Assembly (NCBI GenBank): GCA_040389445.1
Contig: JAZJZX010000014.1
Location: 201,151 to 265,150 of the forward strand
DNA: 64,000 bases
Reading direction: 5' to 3'
From: UBA5189 sp040389445
Lineage (GTDB): Bacteria > Chloroflexota > Limnocylindria > Limnocylindrales > CSP1-4
In this document: one piece after another, positions 22,582-30,660 of the stretch
How the letters are laid out: each line of letters begins with the position of its first letter
Position numbering within the stretch: position 1 is the first letter of the stretch
The notes under the pieces: generated by a model
The model's database searches: none
What the model was told of the DNA's origin: nothing
The model's input: only the letters and a program-made list of their open reading frames with translations
Position numbers and translations under genes: made by a program

Positions 22582-23408
22582 GCCGGCACCGCCTTCCGAC
22601 GGCCGCCAGTATGGCCTCGCCGTGCCTTCCCGGCCCTTAGGGCCGCCAGCCACGCTTCACGGCGTTCCGGGTCATGGGCCGGATGGTTCGTCCGAAAGTG
22701 GGATGTCGGGATCCGGCCCTCGGCATGGAGCCGCCGGGTCATCGCCGATTGCGCCGCCCTCGCCGCTGGCGTCCATCGCTCCGCAGTCCGCATCGCGAGC
22801 GATTGCTCCCTGGTCGCAGGCGTAGCCGTGCGGTGAGTCGCGAGCGGCAGCGGGCTGAATGCCCGGAGAGCGCAGTCGGCAGTCCGGCATGCCCCCTCCG
22901 GCTCGCAGCTGGCGCACATGTCGGCGATGGCGCCGAGCAGATCGGCCGAGCGCTCCTCGGCGATCCTTATACCCGAGCGCAGGCGGGCAACCTCCTGATA
23001 GCGTCTCCGGCCATCGCCCGTCTGGCCAGCCTGGCGGGCACGAGTGCTCGCATCTCGCTCGCTCGCGGCTACCTCGCGACAGGACGGCGAGCAGTAGCGC
23101 TTGGCGCCCATGTTGCCGCCGTCGTTGCGGAAATGCGTCCCACAGCGCGAGCAGGCTCGCGTGCGGGCCTTCCTCACGATCTCGGCGAGCCTCGGCCAGT
23201 CGAGGGCGGTTGCCAGTGCCACAGCGGCCGCCGTGCGCGGCAGGCTGGCCCCGACCCGGTAGTGGTCGAGCGCGGTGCGGCCGATGCCCGTAGCCCGGTG
23301 GATTTCCTGGCGCGGAATGCCGCGCGTCTCGAGGGCCCTGACCAGCTCGCGACCGAACGCTGCTGCGCTCGCAGCCTTGGGCGTACCAGGCGCGATCGTG
23401 TACGTCAC
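22578..23408 (-). CDS. HTH and zinc-finger DNA-binding protein
   Basis: 276 residues. Residues about 15-75 form a helix-turn-helix (ETRGIPRQEIHRATGIGRTA, then LDHYRVGASLP). A Cys4 zinc knuckle (CSRCGTHFRNDGGNM...RYCSPSC) follows, and a further Cys cluster (MCASCEPEGACRTADC). The C-terminal part is rich in Arg, His and Ala. It may regulate early genes or act at the origin. Confidence 0.65.
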   Translation of the reverse strand: MTYTIAPGTPKAASAAAFGRELVRALETRGIPRQEIHRATGIGRTALDHYRVGASLPRTAAAVALATALDWPRLAEIVRKARTRACSRCGTHFRNDGGNMGAKRYCSPSCREVAASERDASTRARQAGQTGDGRRRYQEVARLRSGIRIAEERSADLLGAIADMCASCEPEGACRTADCALRAFSPLPLATHRTATPATREQSLAMRTAERWTPAARAAQSAMTRRLHAEGRIPTSHFRTNHPAHDPERREAWLAALRAGKARRGHTGGRRKAVPA

Positions 23409-23872
23409 GACGGCACCGCCTGGCGCTCACGGAGCCGCTGGACCTGGGCCCAGCCGGCGCACCGGTCCGCGGGCCTGCCAGAGGCCCGGTACGGGACGCC
23501 AGCAACCATCGGAGGTTGGTAGTCGGCCGAGTCCTCGACCGGTCGCACGCGACCGTCCGGATGGCGGAACGCCTTCGGCCGGCGGATGCCCTGGTGGCAC
23601 CAGAAGTTCGGCAGGGCCTCGAGAGCCTCGCCACGCTGGCGCTCCGGGCTGTCGGGCCGGTACGCGCAGTCGTGGCAGCGGCTCGCCCGGGTCTCGGGCT
23701 CGACGTCCGTCCGAACCTTCCGCTGCCGGAGGTCGAAGATCGGTGTCCAGCAGTTGCAGCCGCCCGGTCCACGGTCCACGGCGCCGTAGCAGCACCAGGC
23801 TTCGGCCGCGAGATCCTCGACAGTGAGGAAGGGCAGTGGCTCGCCCGAGCCGCAGAGCATGAAGCCGCTCAC
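23405..23872 (-). CDS. Cysteine-rich hypothetical phage protein
   Basis: 155 residues with ten Cys, including WCCYGAVDRGPGGCNCW, RCHDC and WCHQG, suggesting zinc or iron-sulfur coordination. The GTG at 23872 overlaps the upstream stop (GTGA). No family recognised. Confidence 0.55.
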   Translation of the reverse strand: MSGFMLCGSGEPLPFLTVEDLAAEAWCCYGAVDRGPGGCNCWTPIFDLRQRKVRTDVEPETRASRCHDCAYRPDSPERQRGEALEALPNFWCHQGIRRPKAFRHPDGRVRPVEDSADYQPPMVAGVPYRASGRPADRCAGWAQVQRLRERQAVPS

Positions 23873-24261
23873 GCCGTGCCCCACAGCCGCTCGAGCGACC
23901 GCGTCTCGCGGACGTCGTCCAGCGTCCGATCGTCAGTTGGCCAGGCGCCGCTCCAGATCCATGCCAGCCGGTGCGTCTCGTGGATGACCAGGCCGTTCCA
24001 TGCGAGGTGCATGTGTCGCTCGATGGCCTCTGAGCCGACCGAGACGACATCGGCGTGTGCCCTCGCCGCGGCGACGATCTCGTCTTCGGTGAATACGTCG
24101 GGTCGCATCGCCAGGTGCGCAAGCCGCAGGCCACACGGGACGCAGCGCGGCGAACCGTCGCTCGTGTCGGCAAGCCGCCCGCAGGACTCGAGGCAGAGTG
24201 GCACTGCCGGCGGTACGGGCCGGCCGGCGAGCCAGGACATGAGGCTCGAGACGAGGGTCAT
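23869..24261 (-). CDS. Hypothetical phage protein with Cys motif
   Basis: 130 residues. The N-terminal half has LCLESCGRLADTSDGSPRCV and PCGLRLAHLA, a possible Cys4 site. The C-terminal half is helical and acidic. The ATG at 24261 overlaps the next stop (ATGA). Confidence 0.5.
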   Translation of the reverse strand: MTLVSSLMSWLAGRPVPPAVPLCLESCGRLADTSDGSPRCVPCGLRLAHLAMRPDVFTEDEIVAAARAHADVVSVGSEAIERHMHLAWNGLVIHETHRLAWIWSGAWPTDDRTLDDVRETRSLERLWGTA

Positions 24262-24464
24262 GCCCGCCTCCGCCATTGGTCGCTCTGGGGGCAGTTGCTG
24301 AAGTGGCTCGTCCCGTCAGCGTTGAGCGGCGCCTTCTTGCCGTTCGGCGTGAGGCACCACAGGACCTCGGCACTGCACGAGCGGCAGCGGCCGATGTTGT
24401 CGGGCGTCCAGCCCTCGGGCACCGTCCAGCCGACGAAGGCCGGCACGTCCTCATCTGGGAACAT
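24258..24464 (-). CDS. Small zinc-ribbon phage protein
   Basis: 68 residues with GRCRSCSAEVLWCLTPNGKK followed by FSNCPQ, a CxxC ... C ... C pattern of a short zinc ribbon often seen in phage early genes. Starts with a TGATG overlap to the metallopeptidase gene. Confidence 0.6.
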   Translation of the reverse strand: MFPDEDVPAFVGWTVPEGWTPDNIGRCRSCSAEVLWCLTPNGKKAPLNADGTSHFSNCPQSDQWRRRA

Positions 24465-25114
24465 CACGCATCGGCCCGGGGTCGCGTGGCGGTCACCTTG
24501 ACGCCCTTTGCCGTGTCATCCATGGCGCCGGCATTGACCATGTCAACGACTCGATCCATGACTTCGCGACCGATGTTGCGCAGCGGCGTGGGCGCGGGGC
24601 TCTCCTGCTCGTGCTGCCAGTCGAGATACGCCTTCACCAGTCCGGCGCGCGACGGCAGGATTGGCCCGAACCGACGCATGGTTCGCGCGAACTCCTCGAC
24701 GTCGTGCGGCCGCAGGCTGAGCTTGACGCGCCCGTCGTTGCCCGGCTCGTCGATCTCGATGTGGGTCAGCTCGTGGTGGAGGACGGCGCGCCGCTGGTTC
24801 GCATCGAACAGATCCCAGAACGCCTGGCGGAACTGGATCACGAGCTCGTGGCCCCCGAGTACCAGCCAGAGCGGCGACGCCTTCGTGACCTTGGCGATCG
24901 TGTGCGGCTTGAGCTCCTCCTTTGCGGGATCGAACGGCCTTGTCTCGAAGACGTAGGCGATGGCCAGGCCGGCGTCGCGGATGGCTGTCTGGATCGGCTC
25001 GAACTCGTCGAACGATGCGATGACATCGTCGGCAAGGTCCGCGACCTCCTGACTGACGACGAAGGGCTCGACGAGCGTGTCCGGGAACATCTCGGGCGTG
25101 AGCGGAAGTGCCAT
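24464..25114 (-). CDS. Putative phage metallopeptidase
   Basis: 216 residues with an HExxH zinc-protease motif in RAVLHHELTHIEID near residue 110 and a downstream acidic segment that can supply the third ligand. Matches the layout of the uncharacterised putative phage metallopeptidase family. Target unknown; in other phages such genes sit among early genes, as here. Confidence 0.7.
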   Translation of the reverse strand: MALPLTPEMFPDTLVEPFVVSQEVADLADDVIASFDEFEPIQTAIRDAGLAIAYVFETRPFDPAKEELKPHTIAKVTKASPLWLVLGGHELVIQFRQAFWDLFDANQRRAVLHHELTHIEIDEPGNDGRVKLSLRPHDVEEFARTMRRFGPILPSRAGLVKAYLDWQHEQESPAPTPLRNIGREVMDRVVDMVNAGAMDDTAKGVKVTATRPRADA

Positions 25115-25127
25115 GTCGATCGCCTCC

Positions 25128-26222
25128 CTACAGTCCGGCTGCCGCGAGCTCGTCGCTCGTCAGGTCCTCAAGGAGCTGGGCGCGTTGCGCGTCAGAAAGC
25201 CGGCCGGCGGCGTCAGGAAAGAGCGTCTTGGCTCTCTCTTGCGCGAACGGGATCGAGATCTCGGCTCGGGCAAGAGCCTCACGCAGCTCCTCGCTCGTCA
25301 GAAACCCAATGGAGGACAACTCATGGGTCGCAGCTGCCTCCGTCCGCTCGATCTCCGAAGGCGGCTCCTGGGGCGCTGTGGGCTGGCTGGCGGGATGATC
25401 CGCAGTCCCCAGGCGGGCTGCAAGCCGCGACGCCCGTGAGCGTCCCCGCGACGCCGGCTCAGGGCGTTCCTCTGGCTCGTCCGGCCCGCCGAACTCGTCC
25501 TCGCGGACGAGGATGCTCCGGATCTCCGGGCGGACGGGGAGGACCTTTGCGATCCGCTTGATGATCGTCTTCTTGGCCATCTCGTCCCAGTCCGTCGCCC
25601 AAGGCGAAAACGCGCTGCCGCGGCCGCGCTTCTGGATCCGCTCGATGCCGGCACGGTCCTCGACGTCTGGGATCGATGACCCGTTCTTGAGCCGGGCGAT
25701 CGCATAGACATGCGTGGTCGCCTTCTCGGATCGACCAGGCAAGAGGTTCGGAATATGGTGGACCGCGGCCTCGGTGCCCAGCTCATAGCTGAAGTCGTCG
25801 CCCTCCTTGACGACGCGGGCTTCCAGCGAGACCACATCACTGGGGGGCTTCGTAACCAGGCGGATGACGCCCCGGTAGTCGGGGATCAACTGGGCTCGCT
25901 TCTCGTAGCGCGGGCTCTGCCGGGTCCCGACGTTGACCTTGTACGGAACCAGGTGGGCGCCGCCCGCGGCTCCGGTCGGCTCAAGGCCCTGCTGCGCCGC
26001 CTCAAAGACCGACAGGACGACCGACTCGGGCGTGCACTCCAGGAGGTCGGGGTTTTTGGCGAGGGCCTGGATGACCACGCGCCGGAATCGAGCGGCCGCC
26101 TGGGCGTCGGGCAGGAGCTCGACGAGCGACGTGGCCCGCTGGTCGAGCAGTGCGATCGCGGGGCTGGTCTCGACGCGGTCGACGACGGTGGTTAGGGCGC
26201 GCTCGGGCGAGGTGGCGGTCAT
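25128..26222 (-). CDS. recT: RecT-family single-strand annealing recombinase
   Basis: 364 residues. The core reads ALAKNPDLLECTPESVVLSV, FEAAQQGLEPTGAAGGAHLV and AQLIPDYRGVIRLV, the diagnostic RecT segments; WATDWDEMAKKTIIKRIAKV follows. An acidic low-complexity tail with a final helical motif ends the protein. It anneals single strands made by the YqaJ exonuclease encoded two genes upstream. The ATG at 26222 overlaps the HNH stop; the frame upstream is shadow. Confidence 0.92.
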   Translation of the reverse strand: MTATSPERALTTVVDRVETSPAIALLDQRATSLVELLPDAQAAARFRRVVIQALAKNPDLLECTPESVVLSVFEAAQQGLEPTGAAGGAHLVPYKVNVGTRQSPRYEKRAQLIPDYRGVIRLVTKPPSDVVSLEARVVKEGDDFSYELGTEAAVHHIPNLLPGRSEKATTHVYAIARLKNGSSIPDVEDRAGIERIQKRGRGSAFSPWATDWDEMAKKTIIKRIAKVLPVRPEIRSILVREDEFGGPDEPEERPEPASRGRSRASRLAARLGTADHPASQPTAPQEPPSEIERTEAAATHELSSIGFLTSEELREALARAEISIPFAQERAKTLFPDAAGRLSDAQRAQLLEDLTSDELAAAGL

Positions 26223-26671
26223 GCAGCAGCACTCCTCTCGTGGTAGGCGGCGCGAGCCCGGGCTGCGCCACAGGCTCGGCACTGGCGGGTGCCATTCGGG
26301 CGGTAGTGGGTGTTTTCTACGTCGAACGGGTGCCCGTTCACGCAGTGCTGCTGGCGCGACCGCTGCACCCATGGCGAGTCGCCACGCAAGGTGTTCACTC
26401 GCTGCGTCACTGGCTCCAGATGCGCGGGGTTGCAGCAGCGTCGGTTGCGGCAAAGGTGGTCGATCGTCAGGCCGCCGGGGATTGGGCCGCGCATCGCTTC
26501 GTAGCCGACGCGATGCGCAGGGCGCTTCTTCGATCTTCCACCGCCCGACCGGAGTTCGGCGTAGCCCTGAGGGTCGACCCAGCCAGTCCATGGCCAGCAA
26601 GCATCCGGCCCACCCGATCGGTCGACCTTGGCCCAGAGTCGCTCCGCGATTGGCGTGCGTGGTCGGCTCAT
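26219..26671 (-). CDS. HNH endonuclease inserted between recT and exonuclease genes
   Basis: 150 residues. ACWPWTGWVDPQGYAEL at the N-terminus, then TIDHLCRNRRCCNPAHLEPV, is the signature of free-standing HNH homing-type endonucleases; a C-terminal Cys2 pair (CVNGHPF...CRACG) completes a zinc site. Its place inside a recombination pair suggests a selfish insertion, though overlaps with both neighbours are tidy (ATGA). Confidence 0.85.
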   Translation of the reverse strand: MSRPRTPIAERLWAKVDRSGGPDACWPWTGWVDPQGYAELRSGGGRSKKRPAHRVGYEAMRGPIPGGLTIDHLCRNRRCCNPAHLEPVTQRVNTLRGDSPWVQRSRQQHCVNGHPFDVENTHYRPNGTRQCRACGAARARAAYHERSAAA

Positions 26672-27663
26672 TCGGCGCCCTCCCACTTCGGGGGGCCAAA
26701 CCGGGGGGCACTCTCGCGGAGGTGCGTGTTCTCGGCGACGATGCCCTCGATGCGTTCGACATCGAATGAATCGGCCTCGAGGAGACCGCGGTATGCGCCG
26801 GCGACGGCCTCCCAGTCGATGACTTCACGCGGCTTCGTCGGGCGCCACGTGATCTCCCCCACGCCTGCGGCGGTGATCCGCTCGGCGCCCGCGGCGAGCA
26901 TCGCGGCCTTGATTCGCGCTTCGAGCTCGGCCCGCTCGGCCTCGCTGGCGGCCTGCTCGCCGCGAACCTTGCGGAGGATCCGCATGGCCTGGTTCGCGAC
27001 CTCATCGGCCTCGACGGTCACGAGCTCCGTGCCTCGGGGATAGAGGGCCGCCAGGGCGCGGGCCGTAGCCTCGGAACCATCGACGTCCGGCTCGGTGCGC
27101 GACACGACGTGCTCCCAGAACACGGCCTCCCGCTCGATGATCGCGGCCTCAGCCACCGCCTCGCGGCGGATCGTGTAGATCGCCACGGCCAGCGCACCTG
27201 GCTTCAGCAGGACGACGTCGCCCTCGGGCTCGTCGAGGACCGCGAGCTGGTGGAGGACCTGGACCAGGACATGGTCGGGAACCTCGTCGGTCCCGGGCTC
27301 GCCGTACCCGGTTGCCCGGGCTGAGAACTTGAGCTCGACTGGCCGTCGCCCCGCACGGCGATCGATGCTGGCCAGCATCCAGGTGTGCTCCGGGTGCTGG
27401 CGGAGGTTGTTGGCCCGCCGGACCTTCACGCCGGTCGCCTCCGTATACATCGCGGCGATCAGGGGCTCGAGTGCCGACCCGATTCGCATCGACGGCGTCT
27501 CCGCGACAGGCGGGACCAAGCCGAGCTTCTCCGCCCAGAGCCCGATGGGGCTTTGCCACTCCGACAGGCCGATTGCCGCCGCCGCCTCCGATGCGCCGAT
27601 GCCATGTTTGCGCGCCTCGAGCCACTCCGGGGTGCGCTGTCGGACAGGGAGCGAGATCGTCAT
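26668..27663 (-). CDS. YqaJ-family viral recombinase exonuclease
   Basis: 331 residues. RTPEWLEARKHGIGASEAAA starts the domain, followed by LWAEKLGLV, ALEPLIAAMYTEATGV, WMLASIDRRAGRRPVELKFS (catalytic Asp and E-x-K) and VLVQVLHQLAVL. This lambda-exonuclease-type nuclease resects 5' strands to give RecT its substrate. The ATG at 27663 overlaps the upstream stop. Confidence 0.9.
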   Translation of the reverse strand: MTISLPVRQRTPEWLEARKHGIGASEAAAAIGLSEWQSPIGLWAEKLGLVPPVAETPSMRIGSALEPLIAAMYTEATGVKVRRANNLRQHPEHTWMLASIDRRAGRRPVELKFSARATGYGEPGTDEVPDHVLVQVLHQLAVLDEPEGDVVLLKPGALAVAIYTIRREAVAEAAIIEREAVFWEHVVSRTEPDVDGSEATARALAALYPRGTELVTVEADEVANQAMRILRKVRGEQAASEAERAELEARIKAAMLAAGAERITAAGVGEITWRPTKPREVIDWEAVAGAYRGLLEADSFDVERIEGIVAENTHLRESAPRFGPPKWEGAE

Positions 27664-27878
27664 CAGCTGACCACCACCGTCTCCGCCGACTCGAGGTCGA
27701 TCTCGATCTCGGCGACCTGGACCACGGAGCACTCGGGAATGACGACGATTGGATACTCGCCGGCCTCCCACCCGCGGAGGTGCTCGCGGAGGTGCGCCAC
27801 CATCTGCTCGCTCAGCTTCTCGGTCGTCGTCAGGAGGGCACGACCGTCGGGGCGAACGACGAGCTGGAACCTCGTCAT
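27663..27878 (-). CDS. Hypothetical small phage protein
   Basis: 71 residues, beta-rich in appearance (TRFQLVVRPDGRALLTTTEK ... EIEIDLESAETVVVS). The ATG at 27878 forms a TGATG overlap. No recognised domain. Confidence 0.55.
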   Translation of the reverse strand: MTRFQLVVRPDGRALLTTTEKLSEQMVAHLREHLRGWEAGEYPIVVIPECSVVQVAEIEIDLESAETVVVS

Positions 27879-28123
27879 CAGCGATCGCCGTTCTGGCCGC
27901 GAAGCTCGGCCTCGGTCGAGCCCGTGAGGATCAGGCACGAGCCGCACGCCTGGCCGCGGTCAACGGCCTCGATTGGTCCGACGATGCCCCAGGACGCCGC
28001 CCAGTAGCTGATCCCGCAGAGAGCGCGCACCCCGCGGAAGGCGTGCGCCAGGCCGCTCACCGGCGCGCGGTACCAGGTTGCAGGCCGCTCCGCCGTCATG
28101 GTGTGGGATCCGCTGATCGTCAT
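27878..28123 (-). CDS. Small phage protein with paired cysteines
   Basis: 81 residues. RALCGISYW and QACGSCLIL give a possible Cys3-4 metal site. The ATG at 28123 has a strong AGGAGG Shine-Dalgarno, so it heads a subset of the early operon after a 67-nt gap. Confidence 0.6.
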   Translation of the reverse strand: MTISGSHTMTAERPATWYRAPVSGLAHAFRGVRALCGISYWAASWGIVGPIEAVDRGQACGSCLILTGSTEAELRGQNGDR

Positions 28124-28190
28124 CGTTCCTCCTGTGCCGTTGTGGTGTTGCAGGGCGGCCGGCCTCCACACCGGCCGCCCTGCTGCTTGG

Positions 28191-28421
28191 TCAGGCCCCG
28201 CCCGCGTCCGCGGCTGTGTGGGACCTCGTGGATTGCTGCGTGCCCGGGTTGAGCCAGCGGATCGCGGACCCACAGGCGTGCCTGGCCACGAGCGACTCGA
28301 CATCGGCGGCTTGCCGCACGGCCATCTCGACTCCACCCGGGAGCGCGACGATCCATGCGCGCCGGAGGTCGCTCCAGGTCACCGTGATCACCGGCATCGA
28401 GCGCTCGGAGGGAAGTGCCAT
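28191..28421 (-). CDS. Hypothetical small phage protein
   Basis: 76 residues (VITVTWSDLRRAWIVALPGG, then VRQAADVESLVARHACGSAI). The ATG at 28421 forms TGATG with the upstream stop. It looks like an alpha/beta fold of unknown role. Confidence 0.5.
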   Translation of the reverse strand: MALPSERSMPVITVTWSDLRRAWIVALPGGVEMAVRQAADVESLVARHACGSAIRWLNPGTQQSTRSHTAADAGGA

Positions 28422-28570
28422 CAGCGCCATCCCTTCCGGACCGTGTATCGCTCGCAGCCCGGTCGGCGGCACAACGCGATGCGCACGAAGCCGAGGCGAC
28501 GGGTCTCGGTAGCGTCGTCGTGGAAACCCGCGAGGCACGCGATGCGGCCGAGCCAGGTCAGGAGCGTCAT
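28421..28570 (-). CDS. 49-residue phage protein
   Basis: MTLLTWLGRIACLAGFHDDA, followed by a basic C-terminus with two Cys (LCRRPGCERY). A short hydrophobic N-terminal segment and CxH/Cys pairs resemble small zinc-binding prophage proteins. ATGA overlap with the next ORF. Confidence 0.5.
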   Translation of the reverse strand: MTLLTWLGRIACLAGFHDDATETRRLGFVRIALCRRPGCERYTVRKGWR

Positions 28571-28704
28571 GCCGCACCTCCGGTCAGGACGTACACCAGC
28601 GCCAGCCAAAGGCCGACCACCGTCGCGAGCGCAGGCAGGAGCATCCAGGCGAGCGATTCGCTGCGTGACCGTCGCGGACGGGAGACGTGCCGGCGATCGG
28701 TCAT
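28567..28704 (-). CDS. 45-residue single-pass membrane protein
   Basis: An Arg-rich N-terminus (MTDRRHVSRPRRSRSESLAW) followed by a transmembrane helix (MLLPALATVVGLWLALVYVL). Both ends overlap neighbours as ATGA, which supports the frame. Confidence 0.5.
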   Translation of the reverse strand: MTDRRHVSRPRRSRSESLAWMLLPALATVVGLWLALVYVLTGGAA

Positions 28705-29324
28705 GCGACCAACTCCCCGAGTTCGGCGTCAACGAAGGGCTGGACCAGGATCGCGTACTGCTCGGGCGTGATGAGGTCGCGGACCACGATGGTCAAGGCG
28801 GCGTCCGGAGCGGCGGCCGGAGCGGCGGCCCGAGCGGCCCGAGCGGCGTCCCGAGCGGCGTACCAAGCGGCGTCCCGAGCGGCGTCCCGAGCGGCGTACC
28901 GAGCGGCGGCCCAAGCGGCGGCCCGAGCGGCGGCCCGAGCGGCGGCCAACCGCCGTACCTGCTCAGGCGTGAGCTTGGCGAGGGCTTCGAGGAAGGCCGC
29001 CACGGCCTCACCGTTCGGGCCGAAGGCCATGTGGGATGGCAGCTCCTCGACGACCCGGAGGGCACGGCAGGCCCGCTTGTTCGTGAGGTTGCTGGCCCGG
29101 AGGGTGCGCCCGACCGGCTCGACCCGGAACAAGCGGCAGGGCCATTCGAACCCGGTGCAGTCGGCTGGCTCCACGCTCACCGAGAGGTAGGTGGACGCCT
29201 CGTCCTTGACCATCGTGGCCGGGTGCCGGATGACCTCACCCGAGACGAGCGCGGCGGCGTAGTCCACCGTCCCGGTGCGGAAGTCCGTCCCATCCGGACG
29301 GGTGCACTTGAAGTACGCGGTCAT
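28701..29324 (-). CDS. Phage protein with Ala/Arg-rich repeat helix
   Basis: 207 residues. Residues 1 to about 120 form a globular domain of unknown type (MTAYFKCTRPDGTDFRTGTV...). About 125-175 is an Ala-rich helix built from four-residue units (AARA, AARD, AARY) encoded by 12-bp tandem repeats. A short C-terminal domain follows (LTIVVRDLITPEQYAILVQP). Alanine-rich tetrapeptide helices of this sort occur in various phage proteins; function unknown. Confidence 0.6.
   Translation of the reverse strand: MTAYFKCTRPDGTDFRTGTVDYAAALVSGEVIRHPATMVKDEASTYLSVSVEPADCTGFEWPCRLFRVEPVGRTLRASNLTNKRACRALRVVEELPSHMAFGPNGEAVAAFLEALAKLTPEQVRRLAAARAAARAAAWAAARYAARDAARDAAWYAARDAARAARAAAPAAAPDAALTIVVRDLITPEQYAILVQPFVDAELGELVA
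28799..28951 (+). repeat. 12-bp imperfect tandem repeats
   Basis: About twelve imperfect copies of CCGAGCGGCGGC-type units (plus strand), with variants such as CCAAGCGGCGTC, inside the Ala-rich coding region. Phase is preserved, so copy-number changes would only add or remove four residues. Confidence 0.8.
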
Positions 29325-29440
29325 CGGGTGAGCCTCTCGACGAGGGCGATCACCGCGTCGGCGAGCAGCGTTGCGATGGCCAGCGCGACGATCGTGCTGA
29401 GAACCATCGCCGCGAGGGCAACGAGGCAGGAGCGGTTCAT
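29321..29440 (-). CDS. 39-residue membrane peptide
   Basis: MNRSCLVALAAMVLSTIVAL, then AIATLLADAVIALVERLTR: one or two hydrophobic helices. ATGA overlaps on both sides. Function unknown. Confidence 0.5.
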   Translation of the reverse strand: MNRSCLVALAAMVLSTIVALAIATLLADAVIALVERLTR

Positions 29441-29751
29441 GCTGCACGTCCCCCGTCCGGGCCTTCGATTGCGGCCGCCAGGCGGCGGAATTCGGCCCTC
29501 TCGGCGATCGCTCGGTGGCCCAGCTTTCCGGCTTCGTTCACGACGGCCTGGCGCGAGCCCGCTGCAGCAGCCATGACGATCCGATTGACGGCAGCCACGA
29601 CCTCGTCGACGAAGGCGACACCCTCGATGCACGGGGCCAGGGCGTCGTTGACTTCGAGGACGACGCGCGTCGGGACACCACGAGAGCCACGGAGGCGACC
29701 GGGAACGGCCCGAGACGGGCCGACGAGGGTGAGGGCGGCCGCTGGGGCCAT
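29437..29751 (-). CDS. Hypothetical early phage protein
   Basis: 104 residues. A basic N-terminus (LVGPSRAVPGRLRGSRGVPT) precedes helical EGVAFVDEVVAAVNRIVMAA. It is the second gene of the leftward early operon, after the HTH gene, with a TGATG overlap. Confidence 0.5.
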   Translation of the reverse strand: MAPAAALTLVGPSRAVPGRLRGSRGVPTRVVLEVNDALAPCIEGVAFVDEVVAAVNRIVMAAAAGSRQAVVNEAGKLGHRAIAERAEFRRLAAAIEGPDGGRAA

Positions 29752-29966
29752 CAGGCCACCTGTTCCGGCACGGACACGTCTACGGTTGGGATAGTGCCGA
29801 ACGTTGCCAACGCCGCGAGATAGCGATCTGCGGCCTTTGTCGTCACACGGCGGGAGTTCTCCCATCGTGAAAGCGTCGAGCCGGATACCCCAATCCGCTC
29901 GGCGAGCGCGCCTGCTGGCACGTCCATCGCGATCCGCTTGAGCGTCAGGTCCTTGCCGGTGTTCAT
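29751..29966 (-). CDS. XRE-family HTH regulator heading the early operon
   Basis: 71 residues with a Cro/C1-type helix-turn-helix (GALAERIGVSGSTLSRWENS, then RRVTTKAADRYLAAL). It is the first gene of the leftward early operon and faces a second HTH gene across 93 bp holding both promoters, like a Cro/CI switch. Its own promoter is strong and near-leaderless. Which of the two is the lysogenic repressor is not decided by sequence; position at the head of the early operon favours a Cro-like role. Confidence 0.8.
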   Translation of the reverse strand: MNTGKDLTLKRIAMDVPAGALAERIGVSGSTLSRWENSRRVTTKAADRYLAALATFGTIPTVDVSVPEQVA

Positions 29967-29974
29967 GGCAACGG

Positions 29975-30004
29975 ACAGTAGGGCATATCCAGGCACGTTG
30001 TCAA
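29975..30004 (-). promoter_or_regulatory. Leftward early promoter
   Basis: Minus strand: TTGACA (29999-30004), 18 bp, TACTGT (29975-29980), then the ATG 8 nt later at 29966. A near-leaderless transcript is expected. Confidence 0.75.
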
Positions 30005-30021
30005 GCGTTTTCGTTAGAAAG

Positions 30022-30052
30022 TTGACGCAATCGGCAACGTCGGTGCTACGGT
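30022..30052 (+). promoter_or_regulatory. Rightward immunity promoter
   Basis: TTGACG (30022-30027), 19 bp, TACGGT (30047-30052), with the ATG of the next gene 7 nt later at 30060. Divergent from the leftward early promoter, so operators for the switch should lie in 29967-30059. Confidence 0.65.
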
Positions 30053-30059
30053 GCTCGCG

Positions 30060-30476
30060 ATGGCTCGAAAAGCAAAGCCCGCAATGGCCGCCTGGATCGC
30101 CACTGAGCGACACCGGATGCAGCTCAAACCGCACGACCTCGTCGCTCGTCTACGGGCGCAGGGCGTCGATGTGGTTGAGCAGACGATTCGAGTCTGGGAA
30201 TCCTATGCCGGGCGATCGCCGAGCCCGGACAACATTGAGGCGCTCGAGCGGATCTTCGGTAGCCAGGCACCGGCTGCTGCCGAGGGCATGGATGCCGCCG
30301 CGATCGTCGCCGCTATCGATCGCTTGGCGGCCGCGGTGGAAGCGCAGACGCGACAGCAGGTGTCAGGGATGACGGCGCTCGGCGAGTCACTGGGTGTGGT
30401 TCTGGCGCGCCTCGGAGGGCTGCCCGAACAAATGCCAGACGAACAAGCCGACCAGCGTCAGGGGGTGGGTCGATGA
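30060..30476 (+). CDS. HTH protein of the immunity region, candidate repressor
   Basis: 138 residues. The N-terminal half (AAWIATERHRMQLKPHDLVA, VEQTIRVWESYAGRSPSPDN) is an XRE-type helix-turn-helix variant; the C-terminal half is helical (AAIVAAIDRLAAAVEAQTRQ) and could oligomerise. It is one of only a few rightward genes of the prophage and is transcribed with the lipoprotein, as expected for genes expressed in the lysogen. Confidence 0.75.
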   Translation: MARKAKPAMAAWIATERHRMQLKPHDLVARLRAQGVDVVEQTIRVWESYAGRSPSPDNIEALERIFGSQAPAAAEGMDAAAIVAAIDRLAAAVEAQTRQQVSGMTALGESLGVVLARLGGLPEQMPDEQADQRQGVGR

Positions 30477-30616
30477 CCTCGGGCTCAGGAACAGACACGG
30501 CGACACCTCGGGACTCTCACGACCGCCAGAACCGCCCCGATCGCCTGGGCGAGCCGTCTCCGGCGGCTCATCGTCAGACAGCGCGATGTCACCTCGGGTG
30601 GCACGGGCGACCATGA
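30473..30616 (+). CDS. 47-residue ORF in the immunity operon
   Basis: Starts with an ATGA overlap at the end of the HTH gene and runs MTSGSGTDTATPRDSHDRQN... to a TGA. Composition is polar and disordered, with no recognised domain; support is only the coupled start. Confidence 0.3.
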   Translation: MTSGSGTDTATPRDSHDRQNRPDRLGEPSPAAHRQTARCHLGWHGRP

Positions 30617-30660
30617 CGCGCGGCACTCACCGGCCGCTTATCTGAGAAGAGGGGGAGCGA

